DNA of 64,000 nucleotides from Actinoplanes sp. L3-i22 (GTDB lineage Bacteria; Actinomycetota; Actinomycetes; Mycobacteriales; Micromonosporaceae): the NCBI RefSeq assembly GCF_019704555.1, contig NZ_AP024745.1, positions 4,100,501-4,164,500 of the forward strand, written 5' to 3'. The first letter of the stretch is position 1; every line of letters starts with the position of its first letter. The notes under the pieces are model-generated. The model saw nothing but the letters and a program-made list of their open reading frames with translations. It had not been told where the DNA came from and did no database searches. This document shows positions 1 through 8,330 of the stretch, in pieces. The position numbers were made by a program, and so were the translations under genes.

Positions 1-1380
1 CAGCAGGTCGAGGCCGGCCGGGTCGCTCTGGACGCGCCGGTCGCCACCTACGTGCCGGAGTTCGCCGCGGGCGGCAAGGCTTCGGTGACGGTCCGGAACC
101 TGCTCACCCACACCTCCGGGCTGCCGGCGTTCCTGCCGCTGTACTCCACCTATCCGACCCCGCAGCAGCGGCTCGCGGCGGCCCTGAGCACGCCGGTCGT
201 CGCCGGGAGCACACCGGGCGGGCAGTACGTCTACTCCGACATCGGGCTGATCGCGCTCGGCGTGCTGATCCAGCGGGTCACCGGAAAGCCGCTCGCCGAC
301 GCCGTGCGCGACGCGGTGACCGGCCCGCTCGGCATGCGCGACACCGGCTACAACCCGGCGCCGTCACTGCGCAGCCGGACCGCCGCGACCGAGTACGAAC
401 CGTACGTGAACCGGGGGATGGTCTGGGGCTCGGTGCACGACGAGAACTCCTGGGCCCTGGGCGGCGCCGCCGGGCACGCGGGCGTCTTCTCCACCGCGGA
501 TGACCTGGCGATTCTCTGCCAGACGCTGCTCAACGGGGGCAGGTACCGCCACCACCGGATCCTGTCCGAAGACATGGTTCGCCAGGCGCTGGTCAACTAC
601 AACGCGGAGCTGCTGCCGGCGTTCCCGGACAGCGCCCGCGGACTCGGCTTCGAGCTGGCCAGGTACCGGTACATGGACGCGATGACCTCACCGGTCACCT
701 TCGGGCACACCGGCTTCACCGGTACGTCGGTTGTGATCGACCCACTGGGCCAGTCGTTCCTGATCCTGCTCAGCAACCGGGTCCACCCGGATCGCGCCTG
801 GGGCACCAACGACGTCGCTCGCAACGCTCTGGCCCGGACATTCGCGGCCGCCCACCCCATCGGCATCCCGCCGGGCAGCGGAGAAGTGTGGCGCACCGAG
901 CTGCGCGACAGCGCCGTGATGAGCCTGATCGCCCCGCTGGCTCGCCCGGTCGGCGAGAAGGCGAAAGGTTCCTTCCGCATCTGGTACGACACCGAGCCGC
1001 TGCACGACACGCTGCGCCTGGAGTCCTCCTCGGACGGCCAGACCTGGATCCCGGTGCCGATGACACTGCGCCCTGCCAAGGACACGTCCTCGAACGAGGC
1101 GCCGGGCGGCGCCGGGCCGGACCGCGGCGATCCGGGCGCGTATGTCGTGCAAGCGGGCGACGGCGTGCTCACCGGATTCGGTGGGCGTCGGTGGTGGTCG
1201 GCCGGTGTGAACCTGCCGACCGGTACGACGCGGCTGCGCTTCACCTATCGGACCGACGGCGCCGCGCAGGGGCGGGGTGTCCTGCTCGGCCGCCTGCGGG
1301 TGGCCGACGCCGGCGGGACTCTCGTCGACGGCAGCACGGCCTTGGCCACCGACGGCTGGAATCCCTACGAGAACACATAA
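1..1380 (+). CDS. Beta-lactamase-family serine hydrolase, 5' partial
   Basis: The frame is open from base 1, so the N-terminus, including the SxxK nucleophile motif of this family, lies outside the window. What remains shows the conserved NLLTHTSGLP block, a YSD triad in the position of the family Tyr-x-Asn motif (VYSDIGLIALG), and HTG in GHTGFTGTS where class C enzymes have KTG. After about residue 300 there is an extra beta-rich domain of about 140 residues that is not part of the penicillin-binding fold. The gene ends 14 bases before an N-acetylglucosamine transporter gene. In Bacillus subtilis the relative AmiE works in cell-wall muropeptide recovery beside NagZ, and actinobacterial NagZ proteins can carry such a domain at their C-terminus. 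A role in amino-sugar or muropeptide scavenging is therefore inferred; the upstream sequence would decide whether this is a fusion. Confidence 0.85.
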   Translation, partial: QQVEAGRVALDAPVATYVPEFAAGGKASVTVRNLLTHTSGLPAFLPLYSTYPTPQQRLAAALSTPVVAGSTPGGQYVYSDIGLIALGVLIQRVTGKPLADAVRDAVTGPLGMRDTGYNPAPSLRSRTAATEYEPYVNRGMVWGSVHDENSWALGGAAGHAGVFSTADDLAILCQTLLNGGRYRHHRILSEDMVRQALVNYNAELLPAFPDSARGLGFELARYRYMDAMTSPVTFGHTGFTGTSVVIDPLGQSFLILLSNRVHPDRAWGTNDVARNALARTFAAAHPIGIPPGSGEVWRTELRDSAVMSLIAPLARPVGEKAKGSFRIWYDTEPLHDTLRLESSSDGQTWIPVPMTLRPAKDTSSNEAPGGAGPDRGDPGAYVVQAGDGVLTGFGGRRWWSAGVNLPTGTTRLRFTYRTDGAAQGRGVLLGRLRVADAGGTLVDGSTALATDGWNPYENT

Positions 1381-1394
1381 AACGGGAGCGGATC

Positions 1395-2795
1395 ATGCAT
1401 AGATTGAGCCGGCGCGGATTACTCCAAGGCGCGGCGGGCGTCGCCGCCACGGGGGCGCTCGGCGGCTGCGCCATGGGTGGTGACGACGCCAAGGGCGACA
1501 GTGCCAAGGGCGCGACCAGCGCGAACAATCCGCTCGGCGTCAAGGAGGACGCGCCGCTCGAGGTGGTCATCTTCAACGGTGGCTTCGGCGAGGAGTACGC
1601 CAAGGCCCACGAGGCGCTGTACCAGCAGCGCTACCCGAAGGCCGAGATCAAGCACTCGGCGACCCAGCAGATCGCCGAGACCCTGCAGCCCCGGTTCGTC
1701 GCCGGCGACCCGCCGGACGTGATCGACAACTCGGGCGGCAGCCAGATCGACTTCAACGGCCTGGTCTCCCAGGGCGCGCTGACCGACCTCGGTGAGCTGC
1801 TCGACGCGCCCAGCCTCGACGACCCGAACAAGAAGGTCCGCGACACGCTGCTGCCGGGAATCGTCGACGTAGGCACGTACGACGGAAAGTTTCTGACCTT
1901 GAACTACGCCTACTCGGCGTACGGCATCTGGTACTCGAAGAAACTTTTCGACGCGAAGGGCTGGCAGTACCCGAAGACCTGGGACGAGATGATCGCCCTC
2001 TGCAAGACGATCAAAGCGGCCGGGATCTCGCCGTGGACCTACACCGGCGTGCACGCCCGCTACATGAGCTGGCCGATCCTGGCCGCGGCCGCCAAGCTCG
2101 GCGGCCTCGACGTGATCAAGGCGATCGACAATCTGGAGCCGAACGCCTGGAAGCACGACGCGGTCAAGGCCGCCGCCGAGGCCTACTACCAGCTCGCCGT
2201 CGACGGATATCTGCAACCGGGCGCCGAGGGCATGGACCACATCCAGGCGCAGACCGAATGGTGTCGCGGCCACGCCGCATTCGTCTCCTGCGGGTCGTGG
2301 CTGGAGAACGAGCAGAAGTCGGTCACCCCGCCCGGCTTCGACATGGCCGTGGCGCCCACGCCCAGCCTCACCACCAGCGACAAGATGCCGTTCGAGGCGT
2401 TTCGCGGCACCGGCAGTGAACCGTTCATCGTCCCGGCCAAAGGCCAGAATGTCCGGGGTGGAATGGAATACCTTCGGGTCATGCTCTCCACGAAGGCCGC
2501 CGCCGACTTCACCACGAAGGTCAGCAGCCTCACCGCCGTGACCGGCGCGGCCGCGGGGCTCGCACTCGGCCCCGGGCTGACCTCGGTGACCAAGCTGATC
2601 GACGCGTCCCAGGGCGCCGCGTTCACGTGGCTGTACTCGACCTACTACCGCAAGCTGGAACGCGAGCGGGTGAACGCGGCCTCGTTGGAGCTTTTCACCA
2701 AGCGGATCAACGCCGCACAGTGGTGCGACAAGGTGCAGAAGTCCGCCGACGAGTTCGCCAAGGATCCCGCGATCAAGAAGTACAAGCGGGCCTGA
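1395..2795 (+). CDS. ngcE: N-acetylglucosamine/chitobiose ABC transporter, solute-binding lipoprotein
   Basis: A 466-residue extracellular sugar-binding protein (family 1) of an ABC importer. I chose the ATG at 1395 because a GGGAG lies about 6 bases upstream and the protein then starts with a twin-arginine lipoprotein signal: SRRGLL at residues 5-10, a hydrophobic stretch, and lipobox LGGC with Cys25. The mature part has features I recognise from NgcE, such as the LNYAYSAYGIWYS segment and PDVIDNSGGSQ. NgcE binds GlcNAc and N,N'-diacetylchitobiose at the outer membrane face and delivers them to the NgcF/NgcG channel. The two permease genes follow directly. No operator for the amino-sugar regulator DasR is visible in the short gap upstream, so any such control would act from beyond the window. 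Confidence 0.88.
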   Translation: MHRLSRRGLLQGAAGVAATGALGGCAMGGDDAKGDSAKGATSANNPLGVKEDAPLEVVIFNGGFGEEYAKAHEALYQQRYPKAEIKHSATQQIAETLQPRFVAGDPPDVIDNSGGSQIDFNGLVSQGALTDLGELLDAPSLDDPNKKVRDTLLPGIVDVGTYDGKFLTLNYAYSAYGIWYSKKLFDAKGWQYPKTWDEMIALCKTIKAAGISPWTYTGVHARYMSWPILAAAAKLGGLDVIKAIDNLEPNAWKHDAVKAAAEAYYQLAVDGYLQPGAEGMDHIQAQTEWCRGHAAFVSCGSWLENEQKSVTPPGFDMAVAPTPSLTTSDKMPFEAFRGTGSEPFIVPAKGQNVRGGMEYLRVMLSTKAAADFTTKVSSLTAVTGAAAGLALGPGLTSVTKLIDASQGAAFTWLYSTYYRKLERERVNAASLELFTKRINAAQWCDKVQKSADEFAKDPAIKKYKRA

Positions 2796-2796
2796 C

Positions 2797-3702
2797 GTGT
2801 GGGGAAAACGGCTGTTCATCGCGGTCTTCCTGCTCCCACCGCTGCTGCTGTACGGGATCTTCGTCGTCTCGCCGTACGCGCAGGCGTTCCAGATCTCCGG
2901 CACCAACTGGAGCGGGTTGTCCCCGACGTTCGAGTTCGTCGGTTTGGACAACTTCCGCCGGCTGCTCGGCGACGGCTACTTCTGGACCGCGATCAGGCAC
3001 AACGGCCTGCTCCTGCTGCTGCTCCCGGTGGCGACGATCGGGTTGGGACTGTTCTTCGCCTCGATGATCAGTGTGGGCGGCCGCGCGGACCGGGCCGGTG
3101 TGCACGGCGTACGCGGAGCAGGTTTTTATCGGGTGGTTTATTTCTTTCCTCAGGTGTTGTCGGTGGCGATCATCGGCGTGCTGTGGAAGCAGATGTACGC
3201 CCCGCACACCGGCATGATCAACGGGTTCCTGCGGGGCATCGGGCTGGACGCGCTGGCGGTGGCCTGGCTCGGCGACCCGCGCTTCTCGTTCTGGTGCGTG
3301 CTGGCCGTGCTCATCTGGATGAACGTCGGCTTCTACGTCGTGCTCTTCGGCGCGGCCATGCAGTCGATCCCGCGTGACCTGTACGAGGCGGCGCTGCTCG
3401 ACGGCGCCAGCCGGGTCACCACGCTGGTCCGGATCACCGTGCCGCTGCTCTGGGACACCATCCAGGTGGCCTGGGTGTATCTGGCGATCGTCGCGATCGA
3501 CGGGTTCGCGATCGTGCAGATCATCACCGACGGCGGGCCGAGCTCGTCGTCGGACGTGGTCGGGCTACGGCTGTACAAGACCGCGTTCGCCGACGGGCAG
3601 TTCGGCTACGCGTCGGCGATCGGCGTGGCGATGTTCTTCCTGACGCTCACCGTGGCGGCCATGTTCCTGCGAGTGACCCGTCGCGACCGGGTGGAGCTGT
3701 GA
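2797..3702 (+). CDS. ngcF: Sugar ABC transporter permease, NgcF type
   Basis: A 301-residue MalF-type inner membrane permease with six predicted helices. The EAA loop that contacts the ATPase is present as YEAALLDGASRVTTLVRITV. The N-terminal helix LFIAVFLLPPLLLYGIFVV and the following periplasmic loop (SGTNWSG) are typical of carbohydrate uptake family 1 permeases. The GTG start lies one base after the ngcE stop, with no strong ribosome site, so translational coupling to ngcE is likely. It pairs with the next gene to form the channel. The substrate is taken from ngcE; permeases alone do not identify the sugar. Confidence 0.85.
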   Translation: MWGKRLFIAVFLLPPLLLYGIFVVSPYAQAFQISGTNWSGLSPTFEFVGLDNFRRLLGDGYFWTAIRHNGLLLLLLPVATIGLGLFFASMISVGGRADRAGVHGVRGAGFYRVVYFFPQVLSVAIIGVLWKQMYAPHTGMINGFLRGIGLDALAVAWLGDPRFSFWCVLAVLIWMNVGFYVVLFGAAMQSIPRDLYEAALLDGASRVTTLVRITVPLLWDTIQVAWVYLAIVAIDGFAIVQIITDGGPSSSSDVVGLRLYKTAFADGQFGYASAIGVAMFFLTLTVAAMFLRVTRRDRVEL

Positions 3703-4592
3703 TGGCGCTTCTCACCGAAACCCGCCCGGAGTCACCGCCGGAAACTTTCCCCCAAAAGGCCCAGCGCACGGTGCCGGTGATTTCCCACGTGTTCCTGGTC
3801 GGCTGGGCGCTGCTCACCACGCTCCCGCTGGTCTGGGCGGTGCTGAGCTCGTTCAAGAGCGACAACGAGATCCTCACCGACCCGTGGAGCCTGCCGTCGA
3901 GACTGCGCTGGGAGAACTGGGCCCGCGCCTGGGGCCAGGCGCACATCGGGCGCTACTTCCTCAACAGCGCGATCGTGGTCACCGGCGCGCTGGCCATCAC
4001 CATGCTGTTCGGGGCGATGGCCGCCTACGTCCTGGCCCGCTACAAGTTCCGCGGCAGCCGGATCATCTACTTCGCCTTCACCGGCGGCATGATGTTTCCG
4101 GTCTTCCTCGCGCTCGTGCCGCTTTTCTTCGTGGTCCGCAATCTCGGCCTGCTCGGCACACTGCCCGGCCTGACCCTGGTCTACGCGGCGTATTCGCTGC
4201 CGTTCACGGTGTTCTTCCTGACCGCGTTCTTCCGCACGCTGCCGACCTCGGTCGCCGAGGCCGCGATGGTCGACGGCTGCGGCCATTTCCGGCTGTTCTT
4301 CCGCGTCATGCTGCCGATGGCCCGCCCCGGTCTGGTCAGCGTCGCCATCTTCAATTTCCTGTTCCAGTGGAATCAGTACGTCCTGCCGATCGTGCTGATG
4401 CAGGGTGAGGGCGCCGAGCGCAGATGGGTGCTGGCCCAGGGGCTGACGGCGCTCGCGGTCAACGAGGGCTACCGCGGGGACTTCAGCGGCCTGTTCGCCG
4501 GCATGACCATCGCCATGCTGCCGGTGCTCGCCGCCTACCTGCTGTTCCACCGCCAATTCCAGAGTGGCCTGGCCGCCGGCCAACTCCGGTAG
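3702..4592 (+). CDS. ngcG: Sugar ABC transporter permease, NgcG type
   Basis: A 296-residue MalG-type permease, partner of NgcF. It has an N-terminal cytoplasmic tail, six helices and the EAA loop (VAEAAMVDGCGHFRLFFRVM). The ATG overlaps the ngcF stop by one base (TGATG), which shows tight coupling. A GTG three bases upstream is also in frame. No ATPase gene follows: in Streptomyces the Ngc system borrows the shared ATPase MsiK encoded elsewhere, and the same arrangement is inferred here. The operon appears to end here, since the next gene is 63 bases away and unrelated. Confidence 0.85.
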   Translation: MALLTETRPESPPETFPQKAQRTVPVISHVFLVGWALLTTLPLVWAVLSSFKSDNEILTDPWSLPSRLRWENWARAWGQAHIGRYFLNSAIVVTGALAITMLFGAMAAYVLARYKFRGSRIIYFAFTGGMMFPVFLALVPLFFVVRNLGLLGTLPGLTLVYAAYSLPFTVFFLTAFFRTLPTSVAEAAMVDGCGHFRLFFRVMLPMARPGLVSVAIFNFLFQWNQYVLPIVLMQGEGAERRWVLAQGLTALAVNEGYRGDFSGLFAGMTIAMLPVLAAYLLFHRQFQSGLAAGQLR

Positions 4593-4655
4593 CTCGCCGA
4601 TGATGCGGGATCGGATCGTGGCCGGGCTCGGTGCCGGAACCGCTATCGTCGCGAG

Positions 4656-4844
4656 ATGACCGCCGAGTGCCCGCTGTCGCGGGAATACGTGGGCATCATC
4701 TGGATCGGAGACCGGCCCGGCATCCGTTTCTGCATTCTTGCGGCCTCCTTCGGGGACGCGAAAGCCTTGCTGGCCGAGGAGTACGGCGAAGGGCACGTCA
4801 TCTCCATGTGGAACGAGAAAGCCGCCTCGCGGCCACGCGAATGA
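4656..4844 (+). CDS. Small hypothetical protein, 62 aa
   Basis: I do not recognise this protein. The 62 residues are compact and balanced (segments such as YVGIIWIGDRPGIRFCILAASFGDAKALLAEEYGEGHVISMWNE), with alternating beta- and helix-like stretches rather than the Arg/Ala-rich text of a shadow frame. Its stop overlaps the ATG of the following kinase-like gene in an ATGA arrangement, which supports real translation and coupling. The ribosome site is weak. A regulatory or partner role for the next gene is possible but is not shown by the sequence. Confidence 0.6.
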   Translation: MTAECPLSREYVGIIWIGDRPGIRFCILAASFGDAKALLAEEYGEGHVISMWNEKAASRPRE

Positions 4845-5284
4845 CACGCACCCTGATCACCGGAATGTCGGGGGCCGGCAAGAGCACGCTGCTCGCCGAG
4901 TTGGCGCGGCGCGGGCACGACGTCGTCGACACCGACTACGACGGCTGGACGCTGCCGGACGGGGATTGGGACGAGCCCCGCATGGCGGCACTGCTGGCGC
5001 AGATGAAGGAACTTTTTGTCTCGGGGACGGTGGCGAACCAGGGCCTCTTCTACGACCGGTTCGATCACGTCGTGCTGCTCAGCGCGCCCCTCGGCGTACT
5101 TCTCGAACGGGTGGCCAAGCGTTGCGGCAATCCGTACGGAAACAGCGAACGTGACCGAGCCGAGATCGAGCGGTACCTGCGCGAGGTCGAACCGCTGCTG
5201 CGGCGCGGCGCCACCCTCGAACTCGACGGGCGCCGGTCGCTGACCGACCTGGCCGACGTCGTCGAGCGGCTGCATCGCCGGTGA
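4841..5284 (+). CDS. P-loop small-molecule kinase-like protein
   Basis: A 147-residue nucleotide-binding protein of the shikimate/adenylate-kinase type. Residues 5-15 contain a Walker A motif, ITGMSGAGKST, followed by DVVDTDYDGWTLPDG, where the acidic pair matches the DxD substrate/Mg region of such kinases. The VVLLSAPLGVLLERV segment matches the strand and helix before the lid. The C-terminal half is short, with an Arg-rich lid (RCGNPYGNSERDRAEIERYL). The substrate is unknown; many actinobacterial genomes have such a stand-alone AAA/kinase-like ATPase. The start overlaps the stop of the 62-residue gene upstream. Confidence 0.75.
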   Translation: MTRTLITGMSGAGKSTLLAELARRGHDVVDTDYDGWTLPDGDWDEPRMAALLAQMKELFVSGTVANQGLFYDRFDHVVLLSAPLGVLLERVAKRCGNPYGNSERDRAEIERYLREVEPLLRRGATLELDGRRSLTDLADVVERLHRR

Positions 5285-5310
5285 CGGCAATGGCCGGCGC
5301 CGTGCCGGGC

Positions 5311-6441
5311 TCAGGAATGTGTGATCGGGGTCCGCGTCTGCGGTTCCAGGGGCAGGGTGGCCCGCACCTCGAACACCTCGCCGGAGCGCAGGCCGGCCGA
5401 GAACCGCCCGCCGGCCGACTCGGCCCGTTCCCGCATTCCGATCATGCCGTGGCCGGTGCCCGGACCGCGGTGCCCGGCTCGCGCGGCGTTGGTGACCACG
5501 ATCTCCAGGACGTCGCCGAGGTAGGAAAGTTCCAGGTCCGCGCGGCGCTCGACGCCGTGCTTTCCCGCGTTGGTGAGCGCCTCCTGCACGATCCGGTAGG
5601 CGGCCAGCCCGGCCGCCGCCACCAGCGGCCGGGCCGCACCTGCGCCGCTGACCTGGACGTCGAATCCGCTCTGGCGGAAAGTTTCCACCAACTCGTCGAG
5701 TTGCTCGAAGGCCGGCGTCGGTTGCCGGCTCTCCGGCTCGTCGTCGGAGCGCAGCAGCCCCACGGTGGCGCGTAGTTCGTCCAGGGCGGTGCGGCTGGTC
5801 TCCTGGATACCGGCGAGCGCCTGGTACGCCCGGTCCGGGTCGGTGCGCATCAGATGGTGCGCGACTCCGGCTTGGGCGTTGACCAGGGTGATGTGGTGGG
5901 CGACGACGTCGTGCAGGTCCCGGGCGATGCGGATGCGCTCCTCGCGCACCTGCCGGCGGGCCTCCGCCTCCCGGCTCTGCTCGGCCTCGACCGCGCGCTG
6001 CCGCTGCTCGTGCAGCATGGCCCGCTGATTGCGGATTGAGGAGCCGACGGCGACCGCCGCGGCGACATAGTTGATCGGCACGACCACGTGGATGTCACCG
6101 AAGTGGTCCGGCAGCCAGATCGCGGAACTGGCGGTGAGCAGCACCGCCGCGACGGTGGCGAGGATCGTCGCGGTGCGCCGGTCGGTGTGGCGGGCCACGG
6201 TATAGAGCGCGACCATGGTGGCGACGTCCGGGATGATCAGGTGCGGCGCGGCGGCGGGAAAGGCGGCTCCGCACACCATGGCGGCGACCGCGGACGTACG
6301 CGGAAATCGCCGCCGCCAGAACAACGCGCCCGCCCCGGCCACCAGGAAGATCAACTGCCAGGTGGTGGGGGCGTGCAGGCCCGTGCCCTGTCCCCAGGCC
6401 ACCTCGGCCATGAAGACAAGCACCACCAACAGCGGCACCAT
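5311..6441 (-). CDS. Sensor histidine kinase, NarL-partner type (HisKA_3)
   Basis: A 376-residue membrane kinase. The first about 140 residues hold several hydrophobic helices with almost no extracellular domain. A coiled linker rich in Glu/Arg/Gln follows, then the dimerisation box with the phospho-accepting histidine in ARDLHDVVAHHITL, and a C-terminal ATP-binding domain (EALTNAGKHG and a G box GTGHGMIGMRERAE). Such kinases phosphorylate NarL/LuxR-type regulators, and the partner gene lies one base upstream in the same operon. The signal is unknown; intramembrane-sensing kinases of this shape often respond to envelope stress or antimicrobials, but nothing here proves that. Confidence 0.9.
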   Translation of the reverse strand: MVPLLVVLVFMAEVAWGQGTGLHAPTTWQLIFLVAGAGALFWRRRFPRTSAVAAMVCGAAFPAAAPHLIIPDVATMVALYTVARHTDRRTATILATVAAVLLTASSAIWLPDHFGDIHVVVPINYVAAAVAVGSSIRNQRAMLHEQRQRAVEAEQSREAEARRQVREERIRIARDLHDVVAHHITLVNAQAGVAHHLMRTDPDRAYQALAGIQETSRTALDELRATVGLLRSDDEPESRQPTPAFEQLDELVETFRQSGFDVQVSGAGAARPLVAAAGLAAYRIVQEALTNAGKHGVERRADLELSYLGDVLEIVVTNAARAGHRGPGTGHGMIGMRERAESAGGRFSAGLRSGEVFEVRATLPLEPQTRTPITHS

Positions 6442-6442
6442 G

Positions 6443-7132
6443 TCAGGTGCCCGAGCGTGGCGCGACGAGACCGGTCTCGTAGGCGAAAACCACCAACTGC
6501 GCGCGGTCGCGGGAGCCGGTCTTCATCATCGCCCGGTTGATATGGGTCTTCGCGGTGGCGGTGCTGATCGTGAGCCGGTCCGCGATCTCCTGGTTGGACA
6601 GCCCGGCACCGGCCAGCACGGTGATCTCCCGTTCCCGCGTGGTGAGGTCGGCCAGCGCCCGGGCGTACTGCGGGGCGCCGACGAGGGGCCGGGCCGGCGC
6701 GGGCTGCGCGAGGAAGCGCCCGATCAGCGCGGTCGTCGCGGCGGGCGACAGAAGGGAATCTCCGGCGGCCACCGTCCGTACGGCGGAAATGAGCTCCTCG
6801 GGGTTGACGCCCTTGCCGAGGAAACCGCTGGCGCCGGCGCGCAGCGCGGAGACGACGAACTCGTCGGTCTCGAACGTGGTCAGAATCAGCACCCGGACCC
6901 CGGCCAGGGCCTCGTCGCCGCTGATCCGTCGGGTCGCCTCGATGCCGTCCATGTCCGGCATGCGGATGTCCATCAGGATCACGTCGGCGCGCAGCTCGCG
7001 GGCCAGGGTCACGGCCTCGGCGCCGGTGGCGGCCTCCCCGACGACCTCGATGCCGGGCTGGGCGTCGAGCAGCAGGCGGAAGGTCGCGCGCAGCAGCGCC
7101 TGGTCGTCGGCGAGCAGCAGTCGGATGGTCAC
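6443..7132 (-). CDS. Response regulator, NarL/LuxR family
   Basis: A 229-residue regulator with an N-terminal receiver domain (acidic pair in LLLADDQ, phospho-Asp in VILMDIRMPDMDG, then T/S and K in LILTTFETDEF and GFLGKGV) and a C-terminal LuxR helix-turn-helix (LTTREREITVLAGAGLSNQE and TAKTHINRAMMK). I place the start at the GTG at 7132 because the receiver begins there and a GGAG lies about 9 bases upstream. It is co-transcribed with, and one base from, the kinase gene. It likely controls its own operon or nearby genes; no target site is evident. Confidence 0.9.
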   Translation of the reverse strand: MTIRLLLADDQALLRATFRLLLDAQPGIEVVGEAATGAEAVTLARELRADVILMDIRMPDMDGIEATRRISGDEALAGVRVLILTTFETDEFVVSALRAGASGFLGKGVNPEELISAVRTVAAGDSLLSPAATTALIGRFLAQPAPARPLVGAPQYARALADLTTREREITVLAGAGLSNQEIADRLTISTATAKTHINRAMMKTGSRDRAQLVVFAYETGLVAPRSGT

Positions 7133-7606
7133 CGGATCATTCTCCGCATTCGAAAGTGGCCCGCGTGGCGACCGAACACTTTCGGTCACCGCAGGTTGTC
7201 GGGCGAGGGCCGCCGGCCCGGAGCAACGATGCGAAGGTGGCCACCGACGGAACTTTTCGGCGTGGTGGGATCCAGGGTGCCGTGACTGTGGGATCCACGT
7301 CGTCAACCCGGTGCCGCATCCATAGGTACCGCGGATGCGTTACGGCTGCGGCCGCGACGCCGGGCATACCGCGATCACGGTACGGCGGGTGTGCGCGGGC
7401 GGGGATGCGGTCTGCGCGGGCGGGGGTGCGGGTCTGCGTGGGCGCGTCGGTCGACTCCGCCCCGCGACGGGCGGTGGGCTCGTGGCCGGCCGATGTCGCC
7501 GGGACGGCTCTGCTGCCCGGGCGCCGGCTCGGCGCCAGCCGCTGTGGGCGCGACGGATCTGCTGTTCGGGCGTTGTGACGCTCGCGCTGTTTGCGCAGGT
7601 CCGGAC
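7133..7606. other. Non-coding stretch upstream of the two-component operon
   Basis: About 470 bases without a convincing gene. It must hold the promoter for the leftward two-component operon. It contains a GGAACTTTTC variant of the dispersed motif near 7239 and two imperfect copies of a GCGCGGGCGGGG-ATGCGG element around 7395-7440. I see no clear terminator after the leftward TetR gene. Confidence 0.5.
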
Positions 7607-8248
7607 TCACCAGCCGAAGCTCGTGGCGGCGTTGCCGACCAGCGGCACCGCCTCTCCCGGCCGGGTGATCGGTGCCACCAGCATCCCGGCCGCCGCGTCG
7701 CAAAGGAAATTTCCGACGGCGGCCCACTCCGGATCCCGCCCGTCGCGTTCCGCGCGAGCCTCCACCTCCGCGGCCGTGCTCACCGCCATCCTCGTGATCA
7801 GCGCGGCCCGCGCGGTCACCACGTCGTGGTCCAGGTGCGCGAGGCGCCCGGCCAGCGACCGCAGGATCCGCGTCGTGGTCGGCGCCAGGTCCGCGTTCAC
7901 CGACATCAGCGCCCGCGTGGCGGGATCGTGCAGCGCCTGCCCGAGGAACCGGGCCCGCCAGGTCGGCTGGGGGAGCGCTGCCAGCACCGTCGTCGTCGGC
8001 ACCACCAGGCTGCGGATGTCGTCGAGCACCGAGCCGGAACTTTCCGACATCGCCCGACGTGGCTCCTCGACCGCGGCCGCGTGCCGCGCGATCAGGGCCC
8101 GCAGCAGGCCTTCCCGGCCACCGAAGTAGTAGCGCACCGCGGAATGGTTGGTGTTGCCGGCGGCCTCGGCGACCCGGCGGTCGGAGACCTGGGCGATGCC
8201 GGCCTCGGCGAAGAGCCGCTCGGCCGCGTCGAGCAGGGCGTCGGTCAT
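7607..8248 (-). CDS. TetR-family transcriptional regulator
   Basis: A 213-residue repressor with the usual N-terminal three-helix DNA-binding domain (LLDAAERLFAEAGIAQVSDRRVAEAAGNTNHSAVRYYFGGREGLL) and an all-helical ligand-binding domain. The ATG at 8248 faces the divergent alcohol dehydrogenase gene across an 82-base gap that contains two copies of a perfect 16-base palindromic site, so control of itself and of the dehydrogenase is well supported. The ligand cannot be read from the sequence; it is probably a substrate or product of the dehydrogenase. Confidence 0.9.
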   Translation of the reverse strand: MTDALLDAAERLFAEAGIAQVSDRRVAEAAGNTNHSAVRYYFGGREGLLRALIARHAAAVEEPRRAMSESSGSVLDDIRSLVVPTTTVLAALPQPTWRARFLGQALHDPATRALMSVNADLAPTTTRILRSLAGRLAHLDHDVVTARAALITRMAVSTAAEVEARAERDGRDPEWAAVGNFLCDAAAGMLVAPITRPGEAVPLVGNAATSFGW

Positions 8249-8265
8249 CGGCGGGGTTCCCCTTC

Positions 8266-8303
8266 TAAGGCACGTGACTTACGATCCTAAGCCACGTGAC
8301 TTA
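8266..8303. promoter_or_regulatory. Double palindromic operator for the divergent TetR/dehydrogenase pair
   Basis: Two direct copies of a 16-base palindrome, TAAGGCACGTGACTTA (8266-8281) and TAAGCCACGTGACTTA (8288-8303), centre to centre 22 bases (two helical turns). Both share the core CACGTG. The arrangement would let two TetR dimers bind on one DNA face and block both divergent promoters. Confidence 0.8.
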
Positions 8304-8330
8304 CGTGAGTGCGGCAGGATCGAGGAACCG

